Shown one piece after another: positions 9,503 through 18,705 of a stretch of DNA of 64,000 nucleotides. A model generated the notes under the pieces. The model was not told where the DNA came from, did no database searches, and saw nothing but the letters and a program-made list of their open reading frames with translations. This stretch comes from Lysobacter gummosus. Its GTDB lineage: Bacteria > Pseudomonadota > Gammaproteobacteria > Xanthomonadales > Xanthomonadaceae. Made by a program: the position numbers and the translations under genes. Positions within the stretch are counted from its first letter, which is position 1, and each line of letters opens with the position of its first letter. The DNA lies in NCBI RefSeq assembly GCF_001442805.1, contig NZ_CP011131.1:3472001-3536000 (forward strand), read 5' to 3'.

Positions 9503-12457
9503 ATGACCCAAGACCCGAAGCTGCGCGCACTGTCGGTGTTCGACGACTACCTCGACCTGTCCGGGGCGGCGCAGGCGCGCATGCGCGCCGACCTGCAACA
9601 ACGCGATCCGGAATTGCTCGCCGCACTGCTGTCGTTGCTGGCCGCCGACGGCGAGGCAAGCCTGCTCGACATCGCGCCTGCCGAACTGTTGGCGCAAGTG
9701 CGCTCGGCCGAGCCGGCGGCGCTGGAAACCGACGATCCGCGCGTCGGTACGCGCCTGGGCGCGTGGCAGATCGACGGCGTGATCGCCGAAGGCGGCATGG
9801 GCACGGTCTACGCCGCGCATCGCGCCGACGGCCAATACGAACAGCGCGCCGCGCTCAAGTGCGTGCGCGCCACCCTGGCCTCGCCGGCCTTGCTGCAGGC
9901 CTTCGTCGGCGAGCGCAATCATCTGGCGCGACTGGAACATCCCGGCATCGCCACCCTGCTAGATGGTGGCCTCGACGCCGACGGCCACCCGTGGTTCGCC
10001 ATGCGCTACGTCGATGGCGTCGCCGTGGACGCCTGGTGCGACCGCCGCAACGCCAGCGTCGGCGAGCGCGTGGATCTGTTGATCCAGGTTTGCGAAGCGC
10101 TGAGCTACGCGCACGCGCAAGGCATCGTCCATCGCGACATCAAACCGTCGAACGTGCTGGTCGGCGCGGACGGCCGCGCGCATCTGGTCGATTTCGGCAT
10201 CTCCTCGCACTTCGGCGACGCCCAGGCGCCGGGCGAACATATCGCCATCACCCCCGACTACGCCGCGCCGGAAGCGCGCGAACACGGCGTGCACGCGCCG
10301 GCCGCGGATCAGTACGCGCTTGGCGTGCTGACGTATCGATTGCTGTGCGCGCAGTGGCCGCTACCGCTGCATCGCCTGCGCAACCTCATCGCGGTGAACA
10401 TCAGCCAGCCCGTGCCGATGGACCGGCTGATCGACGACGATGGCGCGCAAGCCCTCGCCCACCAGCGCGGCGCGCGCGATGCGGCAGCGTTGCGGCGCGA
10501 GCTGGCCGGCGATCTGTCGGCGATCGCGCTCAAGGCCGTGGCCTCGCTGCCGCAGGACCGTTACGCCAGCGTCAGCGAATTCGCCCAGGACCTGCGGCGT
10601 TGGCGCGAACACCGTCCGCTTGCCATCCGTCCGGGCAGCCGCTGGTCGCGCATGCGCAAGTGGCGGCGGCGCAATCCGGTCGCCGCGCTGCTGGGCACGA
10701 CTCTGGCGCTGGTGGTGCTGGCGGCGCTGGGCCTGTCTCTATGGCAACAGCAGCGCAACGCGAGAGAGATTGCCGCCACCCAGACCGTCAGCCAATTATT
10801 CGCCTCCACCCTGGGCGCGGCGACCTTGTCCGGGCTGGGCAGCGCGCCGTTCTCCTCGCGCGCGCTGCTGGAGAAAACCGAGCGCGAACTGGGCAAATTG
10901 CCGTTGCACGATCAACCCGGACTGCGCGCGCGCAGTCTGGCGACCCTGGCGCGCAGCTATGCGGTGATCGGCGACTACCGCAGCGCGGAACGCCTGGCCG
11001 CTCAGGCGCAGCAGGCGCTCGGGAGCGAGGAAGACCGCGACAATTTTGTCGCCGCGACCCGGATCGCGATGCTCAATACGCAAAACCACTATGCCGAGGC
11101 GATGCACCGCGCTCGCGCGGAAATCGCGCGGCTCAGCGGCGACGGTCAAGCCGCCAGGCTGTCGCGGGTGATCTTCGGCAGCGAAATCGCCAAGGCGCAA
11201 TGGAGTTCCGGCGAAACCCTGGCGGCGCTGGACACCGCCGACAAACTGGTGGTCAGCGCCCGCGAACTGGGCTCGGATCATCGCGAACTGCTCGCCCAGG
11301 TATTGATCCTGCGCGCCGGCTTCCTGATCCGCCTGTACCGGCTGCGCCCGGCCGAATCAGACGCGCGCGAGGCGATCGCGTTGGCCCGTCCGATCAACAA
11401 CGTGCTCGCCGACGACGCGCTGGATCTGTTGACCGTGATCAGCGCCCGCCGCGTCAGTCCGCTGCAGCGCTCGCTGACGCAGGAATTGCTGCAAAGGCGC
11501 CGCGCCACCCTGGGCCGCTCGCATCCGCTCACCGCCCGCGCCGAGATCCTGCGGGCGCTGAGCCAATACCCGAGCGCCGACTCCCCGCGTGAAATCGAAC
11601 AGGCGCTGGCCAACATCGGCGCCGCCTACGGCCGCGAGCACCCGGACTACGGCTGGGCGCTGTCGGCCTCGTCATGGGCGATCGCGCGCGATCCGCGCGA
11701 TAACATCCGCCTGCTGCGCGAGGCGGTCGGCATCCTCCAGCGCACCCGCGGGGCGCGCAGCGAAGTCACGCTCGGCGCCCAGGGCAACCTCGGCAAGGAC
11801 CTGATCGAGATGCCGGACAAATTCCGCGGCGCGACGGATTTCGACGAGGGGACCGCACTGCTGGAACGCAATATCGAGGCCAAACGCGCGATCGGCGTGC
11901 CGGCGCCGGCCGAACGGACCACGCTGATCCGCGCCATGCTGTTGTACGGCGGGCAAGCGCAATTGGACACGGCCGAGCGCCTGCTGTCCGAAAGCGCGAT
12001 CGATTCGCGCCTGTACTACGCGCCGGACGACGCGCAGCCGGCGCAGGTGGCATTTTTTCGCAACGTGCTGCTGTTCCGGCGTGGCCAGCATGCGCAAGCC
12101 GACCAGGGATTCGCGCGCCTGATCGAGGCGGAATTCGCCGCCGCTACCGGCGAGCACGAACGCAGGAGCCGCTTGCACGCTCAAACGCTGATCAAGGCGC
12201 TGACGTTCAGGGCGCTGTACGCCACGCAACGCTGTCAGCGCGAGCAGGCGCTGGCCTATCTGGCGCAAGCTTCGCGAGTCGCCGACGCCATCTCCGCTTC
12301 CGACGCGGCCATGGCCCGCATCCTGCGCGACTACCGCAACGCCTTGCTCAGCCGGTCGCCGCTGCCCGCCTCCGGGCCGGACCGGCTCGTGCACACGCAG
12401 GTGATCGAGGAAACCAACCGGCTCGCGCGCTCGTGCGGCGCCGCGCCTCGGGATTGA
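9503..12457 (+). CDS. Transmembrane serine/threonine protein kinase with large C-terminal helical domain
   Basis: The 984-residue protein has a Hanks-type kinase domain at about residues 85-370. Visible motifs are the glycine loop IAEGGMGTVY (94-103), Lys119, HRDIKPSN starting at 210 and DFG at 230-232, so all catalytic residues are intact. A hydrophobic segment at about 392-412 should cross the inner membrane. The remaining 570 residues are Ala/Leu/Arg-rich helices resembling TPR-type repeats, presumably outside the cytoplasm. An N-terminal 80-residue extension precedes the kinase domain. The gene follows the ECF sigma gene in the same direction, and the pair is probably one regulatory unit. 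Confidence 0.92.
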   Translation: MTQDPKLRALSVFDDYLDLSGAAQARMRADLQQRDPELLAALLSLLAADGEASLLDIAPAELLAQVRSAEPAALETDDPRVGTRLGAWQIDGVIAEGGMGTVYAAHRADGQYEQRAALKCVRATLASPALLQAFVGERNHLARLEHPGIATLLDGGLDADGHPWFAMRYVDGVAVDAWCDRRNASVGERVDLLIQVCEALSYAHAQGIVHRDIKPSNVLVGADGRAHLVDFGISSHFGDAQAPGEHIAITPDYAAPEAREHGVHAPAADQYALGVLTYRLLCAQWPLPLHRLRNLIAVNISQPVPMDRLIDDDGAQALAHQRGARDAAALRRELAGDLSAIALKAVASLPQDRYASVSEFAQDLRRWREHRPLAIRPGSRWSRMRKWRRRNPVAALLGTTLALVVLAALGLSLWQQQRNAREIAATQTVSQLFASTLGAATLSGLGSAPFSSRALLEKTERELGKLPLHDQPGLRARSLATLARSYAVIGDYRSAERLAAQAQQALGSEEDRDNFVAATRIAMLNTQNHYAEAMHRARAEIARLSGDGQAARLSRVIFGSEIAKAQWSSGETLAALDTADKLVVSARELGSDHRELLAQVLILRAGFLIRLYRLRPAESDAREAIALARPINNVLADDALDLLTVISARRVSPLQRSLTQELLQRRRATLGRSHPLTARAEILRALSQYPSADSPREIEQALANIGAAYGREHPDYGWALSASSWAIARDPRDNIRLLREAVGILQRTRGARSEVTLGAQGNLGKDLIEMPDKFRGATDFDEGTALLERNIEAKRAIGVPAPAERTTLIRAMLLYGGQAQLDTAERLLSESAIDSRLYYAPDDAQPAQVAFFRNVLLFRRGQHAQADQGFARLIEAEFAAATGEHERRSRLHAQTLIKALTFRALYATQRCQREQALAYLAQASRVADAISASDAAMARILRDYRNALLSRSPLPASGPDRLVHTQVIEETNRLARSCGAAPRD

Positions 12458-12642
12458 GTCCACGGGCCGCTGCGCTCTCGTTCCGGGCGCCCACTCGAAC
12501 CGCCACCCCGACATAGGGCAAAAGGCACTGGCAGGCCGCGATCGCAGGCATGAGGATCGGCGGTTGCGGCCCGCCCGAGGCCGCCGGACCGATATCGCCG
12601 TCCGGCCGCGCGCCGCCACCATCGCTCAACGGAGATCCCGCA

Positions 12643-14502
12643 ATGCGTAGCCTGCGTCTGCTGTCGTTATCCGCCTGTGTCGCCGCCGCGCTTGTCGCCG
12701 GCTGCAAGTCCGAAACCGCTCCGCCGCCGGCATCCGCCGACAACACCGCGACCGCCAGCGCCGCCAAGCCGGCGACGGCCGAATGGGACGCCGCCGTGGA
12801 CGGGTTCCTGCAGGGTTACTTCGAACATTTCCCGGTCTTCGGCGCCGGCGCCGGCAAGCACGAGTTCGACGGCAAGCTCCCGGATTTCTCGCCCGAGGGC
12901 CGGCAGCGCAACATCCAGTGGCTGCATCAGCAGCGCGACGCGGTCAGCGCCTTCGGCGACGATCGCCTGGACGCGCCGCAACGCTATCAGCGCGATTACG
13001 TGCGCGCGGTCATCGACGGCCAGTTGTTCTGGCTGGAAGACTCCGGCTTCGCCAACAAGAACCCGGCCTTCTACCTCGGCGATCTGTCGCCGAGCATGTA
13101 CCTGACCCGCCCCTACGCGCCGCTGGAACAGCGCATGGCCGCGTTCGCGACCTATCAGGAAGCGCTGCCCAAGGCCGCCGAGCAGATCCGCGCCAACCTC
13201 AAGGGCCCGCTGCCGAAAACCTATATCGAACTGGGCGTGATGGGCTTCGGCGGTTTCGCCGAGTTCTTCAAGAACGACGTGCCCAAGGCCTTTGCGCAGG
13301 TCAAGGACGAAGCGCTGCAGGCGCGCTTCAAGGCCTCCAACACCAAGGCCATCGAGAGCATGCAGGGCCTGGCCGATTACCTGACTTCGATCAAGCCGCA
13401 GGCCACGCAGGATTTTGCCCTGGGCGCGGACAAGTTCTCCAAGATGCTCAAGGCCACCGAGGGCGTGGACCTGCCGCTGGATCAGCTGAAAGCCGCGGGC
13501 GAAGCCGATCTGGCGCGCAACCTGGCCGCGCTGAAGAGCGCCTGCGACCAATACGCGCAGGGCCGTCCGCTCGGCGAGTGCATCGACAAGGTCAATGCCG
13601 ATAAGCCGCAGGGCGGCGCGGTCGAAGGCGCGCGCGCGCAGTTGGCGGGCTTGCGCCAGTTCATCGTCGATAAGGATCTGGTGACGATTCCCGGCACCGA
13701 GCAGGCCAAGGTCGAGGAAGCGCCGCCGTTCAACCGCAACAACTTCGCCTACATCGAAATCCCCGGGCCGTATGAGAAGAACCTGCCCTCGGTCTACTAC
13801 ATCGCCCCGCCCGATCCGAAGTGGCCCAAGGCCGAGCAGGACGCCTACGTGCCGGGCAAGGCCGATCTGCTGTTCACCTCAGCGCACGAAGTCTGGCCGG
13901 GACATTTCCTGCAGTTCCTGCATGCCAATCGCTCGCAGTGGAAGTTCGCGCAGTTGTTCGTCGGTTACGCCTACGCCGAAGGTTGGGCGCATTACACCGA
14001 AGAGATGATGTTCGACGCCGGCCTGGACGGCGCCACGCCGGAAATCCATATCGGCCAGCTGACCAATGCGCTGCTGCGCAACGTGCGTTATCTGTCGGCG
14101 ATCGGCCTGCACACCGGCGGCATGACCGTGGCCCAGTCCGAGCAGATGTTCAAGGACAAGGCGTTCCAGGATCCGGGCAATGCGCGCCAGCAGGCCGCGC
14201 GCGGCACTTACGATCCGGCGTATCTGAATTACACGCTGGGCAAGTTGATGATCATGCAGTTGCGCGAGGATTGGACCGCCACTCATGGCGGCCGCGCCGG
14301 CTGGAAGTCGTTCCACGATCAGTTCCTGAGCTATGGCGGGCCGCCGATTCCGCTGGTGCGCGGGCAGATGATGGGTGGGGCGGCGCAGGCCAAGTTGTGG
14401 ACGGCGCCGGCGGTGGTTCCGGCCGCGGCTGCTGCGGGCGATGCGGCGGCGGCGCCGGCTTCGGGGTCGCCGGATAAGGCGGCGCCCAAGAGTTCGATGT
14501 GA
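12643..14502 (+). CDS. DUF885 family lipoprotein, putative metallopeptidase
   Basis: The 619-residue protein begins with a lipoprotein signal ending in ALVAGC, so it should be anchored in the periplasm. The DUF885 signature HEVWPGHF contains the His-Glu and His of the zinc-site motif HExxPGH, near residue 412. A second acidic element follows in YAYAEGWAHYTEEM. Members are thought to be peptidases of the M1/M32-like group. ATG 12643 has GGAG 9-12 bases upstream; the frame is open further but without a signal. A strong terminator follows. Confidence 0.9.
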   Translation: MRSLRLLSLSACVAAALVAGCKSETAPPPASADNTATASAAKPATAEWDAAVDGFLQGYFEHFPVFGAGAGKHEFDGKLPDFSPEGRQRNIQWLHQQRDAVSAFGDDRLDAPQRYQRDYVRAVIDGQLFWLEDSGFANKNPAFYLGDLSPSMYLTRPYAPLEQRMAAFATYQEALPKAAEQIRANLKGPLPKTYIELGVMGFGGFAEFFKNDVPKAFAQVKDEALQARFKASNTKAIESMQGLADYLTSIKPQATQDFALGADKFSKMLKATEGVDLPLDQLKAAGEADLARNLAALKSACDQYAQGRPLGECIDKVNADKPQGGAVEGARAQLAGLRQFIVDKDLVTIPGTEQAKVEEAPPFNRNNFAYIEIPGPYEKNLPSVYYIAPPDPKWPKAEQDAYVPGKADLLFTSAHEVWPGHFLQFLHANRSQWKFAQLFVGYAYAEGWAHYTEEMMFDAGLDGATPEIHIGQLTNALLRNVRYLSAIGLHTGGMTVAQSEQMFKDKAFQDPGNARQQAARGTYDPAYLNYTLGKLMIMQLREDWTATHGGRAGWKSFHDQFLSYGGPPIPLVRGQMMGGAAQAKLWTAPAVVPAAAAAGDAAAAPASGSPDKAAPKSSM

Positions 14503-14555
14503 TGCGGATGGATGGAATGATCGATCGGGGTTGGTGATTCGATTCGCGATCGGTT

Positions 14556-14590
14556 GAAGACGGGGCCGCGGTTGCGGTCCCGTTTTTTTG
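14556..14590 (+). terminator. Intrinsic terminator after the DUF885 gene
   Basis: A GC-rich stem with arms ACGGG(G)CCGC and GCGGTCCCGT is followed directly by a run of seven to eight T residues. It lies about 55 bases after the stop codon and has the standard form of a Rho-independent terminator. Confidence 0.85.
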
Positions 14591-14904
14591 CTTGCTTGGG
14601 TTGGTTCACCTCGGCGTGTGGCAATCCCCCGGCGCTGCTGTGGCGGCGCTTTGACTTCGTGCGGCGGCGGCGCCCGCCCCCCTTTTGCAAAGGGGGCTGG
14701 TTGGCGCGGCTTGAGTGGGATTGCACGGCGCAGCACGACGCGACGCGGCGACTGGTGGGCGCGGCTTGGGAGGGGTTGCACGGCGGCCCGGCGAGCGGCG
14801 CTGTGTCGGGCCTCGGTTCCCCTTGGGCAAACCGCCCAACCGGACTAGACTCGTCCCCGTCCCGGGCCCTTCGACGCCCAGCACTCCAGCGAGACCCGCA
14901 GCAC
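14591..14904. other. Noncoding stretch with short hairpin and imperfect direct repeat
   Basis: The stretch between the terminator and the small membrane protein gene has no convincing gene. It holds a short dyad CCCCCTTTTGCAAAGGGGG at about 14679-14697. An imperfect direct repeat of about 28 bases (GGCGCGGCTTG...TTGCACGGCG) lies at about 14704-14731 and 14758-14785. No promoter stands out. Confidence 0.6.
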
Positions 14905-15069
14905 ATGAAATCCCACGTCGTCGGCGCCCTGATCCTGATCATCATCGGTACCTTGTTCCTGCTCAACAATCTGGGCATCACCAACCTCAGTCTGACCAAG
15001 GTGCTGGTCACCTATTGGCCGGCGATCCTGATCGCGGTCGGCCTGGGCCTGCTGTTCAAGCGCAACTAG
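14905..15069 (+). CDS. Small two-helix membrane protein (LiaI/LiaF-like TM region)
   Basis: The 54-residue protein has two hydrophobic segments, at about residues 5-22 and 36-50, separated by a short NNLGITNLSLTK turn, and ends FKRN. This matches the short LiaF/LiaI transmembrane-region family (DUF5668-like). Function is unknown; relatives are linked to envelope stress sensing. It lies 13 bases ahead of pxpA and may be read through into it. Confidence 0.72.
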   Translation: MKSHVVGALILIIIGTLFLLNNLGITNLSLTKVLVTYWPAILIAVGLGLLFKRN

Positions 15070-15082
15070 TCCGATTCAGACC

Positions 15083-15826
15083 ATGCCCGCCCGCATCGAC
15101 TTCAATTGCGATATCGGCGAAGGCTGCGGCGACGACGCCGCGATCGTTCCCTATGTGAGTTCGGCCAACATCGCCTGCGGCGGCCATGCCGGCGATGAAG
15201 CCACCATGCGCGCCACCTTGCGCCTGTGCCGCCAGCACGGCGTCGCCGCCGGCGCGCATCCGGGCTACGACGATCCGGAGCATTTCGGCCGCCGCACCCT
15301 GCCGCTGAGCCGCGACGAAATCGCCATGCTGATGCTGAGCCAGCTCGCCCGGCTGGCGTCGATCGCCGACGACGAAGGCGTGCGCCTGACCCACGTCAAG
15401 CCGCACGGCGCCTTGTACAACCTCGCCGCCGACGATCGCATCGTCGCCCAGGCCATCGTCGGCGCCGTCGCCGCCTTCGATCCGCATCTGATCGTCTACG
15501 GCCTGGCGCAATCGCAACTCACCGACGCCGCCGAACAGGCCGGGCTGCGCGCCGCGCACGAAGTGTTCGCCGAACGCGGCTACGCCGCCAACGGCCGTCT
15601 GCTGCCGCGCGGCCAGCCCGGCGCGGTGATCGAATCGCTGGACGCCTCGATCCGGCAAGTGCGCGATCTGGTGCTGCGCGGCGAAGTCGAGGTCGCCGGC
15701 GGCGGCCGCATCGCGCTGCGCGCCGACACCCTGTGCCTGCACGGCGACCGCGACGACGCGGCGGCGTTCGCGCGCGCGGTGCGCGAGGCCCTGCACGCCG
15801 ACGGCATCGAGGTCGCCGCGCTGTGA
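15083..15826 (+). CDS. pxpA: 5-oxoprolinase subunit PxpA (LamB/YcsF family)
   Basis: The 247-residue protein begins MPARIDFNCDIGEGCGDDAA, the LamB/YcsF signature. It also has SSANIACGGHAGD, AGAHPGYDD and THVKPHGALYN blocks. It is the third subunit of ATP-dependent 5-oxoprolinase, acting with PxpB and PxpC encoded about 7 kb upstream. It heads a tight operon with DUF969, DUF979 and pcp, which places pyroglutamate release, transport and hydrolysis together. Confidence 0.94.
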   Translation: MPARIDFNCDIGEGCGDDAAIVPYVSSANIACGGHAGDEATMRATLRLCRQHGVAAGAHPGYDDPEHFGRRTLPLSRDEIAMLMLSQLARLASIADDEGVRLTHVKPHGALYNLAADDRIVAQAIVGAVAAFDPHLIVYGLAQSQLTDAAEQAGLRAAHEVFAERGYAANGRLLPRGQPGAVIESLDASIRQVRDLVLRGEVEVAGGGRIALRADTLCLHGDRDDAAAFARAVREALHADGIEVAAL

Positions 15827-15911
15827 CCGCGGCGTGCGCCGGCCCCGCCCGCGCGTCGACCGGTATCCGCTTCGCTCCACTCGCCCCTGCATTTCGCTAC
15901 GAGGACGCGGC

Positions 15912-16628
15912 ATGAACTATTGGCCCTTGATCGGCGTCGCCGCGGTCGTGCTCGGCTTCGTGCTGCGGCTCAACCCGGCCCTGGTGGTGGTGGTCGCCGG
16001 CTTCATCACCGGACTGGCTGCGCAATTATCGCCGCTGGACGTGCTGGAAGTGCTCGGCAAGGCCTACACCGAGAAACGCTTCCTGCTGCTGTTCCTGCTC
16101 ACCTTGCCGGTGATCGGCCTGCTCGAACGCCACGGCCTGAAGGAGCGCGCGCAGTTGTGGGTGGCCAAACTGCGCGGCGCGACGATGGGACGTTTGCTGA
16201 TCGCGTACCTGCTGATGCGCCAGCTCGCCTCCGCGGTCGGCCTTACCAGCCTGGGCGGGCATCCGCAGACCGTGCGCCCGCTGCTGGCGCCGATGGCCGA
16301 AGGCGCGGCGCAGACCCGCCACGGCGAGCTCAGCGACGAAGAACGCCAGCGCATCCGCGCGATGGCCGCCGGCACCGACAACGTCGGCCTGTTCTTCGGC
16401 GAGGACGTCTTCATCGCCTTCGGCGCGGTGCTGCTGATCCAGAGTTTCTTCGCCGAACACGGCCTGGCGATGGACCCGCTGCAGATCGCGCTGTGGGGCA
16501 TCCCGACCGCGATCTGCGCGTTCGCGATCCACGTGGTGCGGGTGCTGCGCTTCGAACGCAAGCTCGCGCAGCGCGTGGCGCAGGCGAAGGCACAACAGGC
16601 CGCGGCCGATCGGACGCCCTCGCCATGA
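15912..16628 (+). CDS. DUF969 membrane protein, probable transporter subunit
   Basis: The 238-residue protein has hydrophobic segments at about residues 3-40, 58-75, 95-112 and 165-215. It contains conserved polar blocks such as GLTSLGGHPQTVRPLLAPMAEGAA and GTDNVGLFFGEDVFIAFG. DUF969 and DUF979 always appear as a pair and have been proposed as a two-part permease for 5-oxoproline or pyroglutamyl peptides, based on gene context. The stop overlaps the start of DUF979 (ATGA). ATG 15912 begins directly at the first membrane helix. Confidence 0.88.
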   Translation: MNYWPLIGVAAVVLGFVLRLNPALVVVVAGFITGLAAQLSPLDVLEVLGKAYTEKRFLLLFLLTLPVIGLLERHGLKERAQLWVAKLRGATMGRLLIAYLLMRQLASAVGLTSLGGHPQTVRPLLAPMAEGAAQTRHGELSDEERQRIRAMAAGTDNVGLFFGEDVFIAFGAVLLIQSFFAEHGLAMDPLQIALWGIPTAICAFAIHVVRVLRFERKLAQRVAQAKAQQAAADRTPSP

Positions 16629-17578
16629 TCACCCTGACCTTCGTCTACTGGCTGATGGGCGCCTACTTCGCCGCGCTGGCCTGGCGCGGCTTGCGCGATG
16701 CGGGCAATCCGCGCCGCCACACCACCGCGCTGTTCTGGGGACTGATCGCCGCGCTGATGTTCCTGGCCGAACACCTGCCGAACAAAGTCGTCGGCGCCTG
16801 CGTGGTGGTGCTGGCGGTGCTGGCCGGATTCGGCGGGCTCGGCAAGGGCCGCTACGCGGAAACCTCCGGCGAGGAAAAACACGCCGAGGCGCTGCGCCTG
16901 GGCAACAACCTGTTCTGGCCGGCGCTGCTGATTCCGGCGGTGACGCTGATCGGCGCGCTGGGCCTGAAGTTCGTCAAGATCGGCGACACCCCGCTGCTGC
17001 AGAGCGCCAACGCGACCTTGATCGCGCTGGCCATCGCCTGCATCGTCGCCTTGTTCGCGGCGTGCCGGCTGACCCGGCAGACGCCGTGGAGCGGCGTGGA
17101 GCAATCGCGCCGGCTGGTCGATGCGATCGGCTGGGCCGCGCTGCTGCCGCTGCTGCTGGCCGCGCTGGGCAGCGTGTTCGAAGCCGGCGGCGTCGGCCAG
17201 GCCGTGGCCGGCGTGGTGCGCGCGGTGATTCCGGTGGAAAACGCCTTCGTCGTGGTCGTCGCCTACGCGCTCGGCATGGCCTTGTTCGCGGCGATCATGG
17301 GCAACGCCTTCGCCGCGTTCCCGGTGATGACCGGCGGCATCGCCCTGCCCTTGCTGATCCAGCATCACCATGCCGACGCGGCGTCGCTGGCGGCGATCGG
17401 CATGCTGTCGGGTTATTGCGGTTCGCTGATGACGCCGATGGCGGCCAATTACAACCTCGTGCCGGCGGCGCTGCTGGAGCTCAAGGACCCCTACGGCGTG
17501 ATCCGCGCGCAGTGGCCCACCGGCGCGGTGCTGCTGGTCTGCAATGTGCTGCTGATGTACTGGATCGCGTTCCGATGA
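16625..17578 (+). CDS. DUF979 membrane protein, probable transporter subunit
   Basis: The 317-residue polytopic protein has about eight to nine hydrophobic segments. Family blocks include NLFWPALLIPA, MGNAFAAFPVMTGGIALPLL and GYCGSLMTPMAANYN, which look like a substrate path. It overlaps DUF969 by four bases and pcp by four bases, so the three are translationally coupled. A role as the second half of a pyroglutamate permease is inferred from this context. Confidence 0.88.
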   Translation: MITLTFVYWLMGAYFAALAWRGLRDAGNPRRHTTALFWGLIAALMFLAEHLPNKVVGACVVVLAVLAGFGGLGKGRYAETSGEEKHAEALRLGNNLFWPALLIPAVTLIGALGLKFVKIGDTPLLQSANATLIALAIACIVALFAACRLTRQTPWSGVEQSRRLVDAIGWAALLPLLLAALGSVFEAGGVGQAVAGVVRAVIPVENAFVVVVAYALGMALFAAIMGNAFAAFPVMTGGIALPLLIQHHHADAASLAAIGMLSGYCGSLMTPMAANYNLVPAALLELKDPYGVIRAQWPTGAVLLVCNVLLMYWIAFR

Positions 17579-18246
17579 GCCCGCAACGCAAACCCCAGGG
17601 CAGCGTGCTGTTGACCGGCTTCGCACCGTTCGGCGGCGAGACCGGCAATCCCAGCTGGGACGCGGTGAATTCGCTCGACGGCGAAGTCGTCGCCGGCCAT
17701 CGCATCGTCGCCCGCCGCCTGCCGGTCGCCTTCGACGATTCGCTGCGCGAGTTGAACAATCACATCGACGCCGTGCGCCCGGCGCTGGTGCTGTGCGTGG
17801 GCTTGGCCGGTGGGCGTTCGCGGCTGTCGATCGAGCGCGTGGCGATCAATCTGATCGATGCGCGCATCGCCGACAATCGCGGCGCGCAGCCGATCGACCT
17901 GCCGGTGATCGCCGGCGGCCCGGCCGCTTACTTCACTACCCTGCCGGTCAAGGCCATGCTGGCCGCATTGGGCGAGGCCGGCATTCCGGCGGAGATTTCC
18001 CAGACCGCCGGCACCTACGTGTGCAATCAGGTGTTCTACGGCTTGATGCACGTCTTGAGCGAACGCGGCGGTGCCGGCGTTCGAGGCGGCTTCATCCACA
18101 TTCCGTATTCTCCCGCGCAAGCCGCGCACCACGCCGGCGCCGCGAGTCTGGCGATCGACACCGTCGCCCAGGGCTTGCGCGTGGCCGTGGACACCGCGCT
18201 GGCGACAACGCTGGACCGCCGCATCGCCGGCGGCGCCGAACACTGA
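17575..18246 (+). CDS. pcp: Pyroglutamyl-peptidase I
   Basis: The 223-residue cysteine peptidase of family C15 removes N-terminal pyroglutamate from peptides. The triad is visible: Glu87 in SIERVAIN, Cys150 in TYVCNQVFYG and His174 in GFIHIPY. Length matches the family. ATG 17575 overlaps the DUF979 stop. Its product, 5-oxoproline, is the substrate of PxpABC. Confidence 0.95.
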   Translation: MSPQRKPQGSVLLTGFAPFGGETGNPSWDAVNSLDGEVVAGHRIVARRLPVAFDDSLRELNNHIDAVRPALVLCVGLAGGRSRLSIERVAINLIDARIADNRGAQPIDLPVIAGGPAAYFTTLPVKAMLAALGEAGIPAEISQTAGTYVCNQVFYGLMHVLSERGGAGVRGGFIHIPYSPAQAAHHAGAASLAIDTVAQGLRVAVDTALATTLDRRIAGGAEH

Positions 18247-18280
18247 TCGCGGCCTGTGGCCGCTTCCACGGAGTCCTCCC

Positions 18281-18574
18281 ATGCAACGTCTGCTGCTCGC
18301 CGTTCTGCTCGCCGCCGCCGCGGCCTCGCCCGCGCACGCCGGCCTGTTCGACAAGAATCCGGACAAGGTCGCGCAGGAGGCGGTGACCCAGAATCTGCGC
18401 GCGGTGACCTTATGGGTCGATGCGAGCTGGGGTTTCCGCAATCAGGGCGCGGCCAACGCGCTCAGCCGGGCGCATCAGGCCTTCACTACCCGCGGGTACG
18501 ACGTGGTCAGTGTGGAGCCGTATATCGAGAATGGGGATTTGCAGGGGTTCTTTGTGACGTACCAAAAGCCCTGA
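18281..18574 (+). CDS. Small secreted protein of unknown function
   Basis: The 97-residue protein has a clear signal peptide ending SPAHA, then GLFDKNPDKVAQEAV and a mixed alpha/beta remainder with no cysteines. GGAG lies 8-11 bases before ATG 18281. It is 34 bases after pcp and may be the last gene of the pyroglutamate operon. I do not recognise the family, and no function is claimed. Confidence 0.75.
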   Translation: MQRLLLAVLLAAAAASPAHAGLFDKNPDKVAQEAVTQNLRAVTLWVDASWGFRNQGAANALSRAHQAFTTRGYDVVSVEPYIENGDLQGFFVTYQKP

Positions 18575-18705
18575 GCGGCAATCGGCCGGACCTGATTTCC
18601 AAAACTCTATCTGACTTGGCTTAGCTTTAGCCTGCCTTTGACTTTGGCTTAGCCGTGGATTGGCTTAGCTCAGCTGTGGCAGTTGCTATGGCTTTTGCCG
18701 TTGCT
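18575..18705. repeat. Degenerate GGCTTAGC / GTTGCC-type outer tract
   Basis: The sequence after the small secreted protein is a low-complexity mix of GGCTTAGC, CTTTGACTT and TTGCCGTTGC words that leads into the composite repeat. It corresponds in position to the cleaner GTTGCC tracts before the other copies at 52604 and 61131. No gene or terminator is seen. Confidence 0.55.

Noticed and set aside
14674..14700. CCCCCTTTTGCAAAGGGGG as an intrinsic terminator
   Set aside because: It has no following U-tract and a real terminator already lies at 14556-14590. It is kept only as a short dyad.
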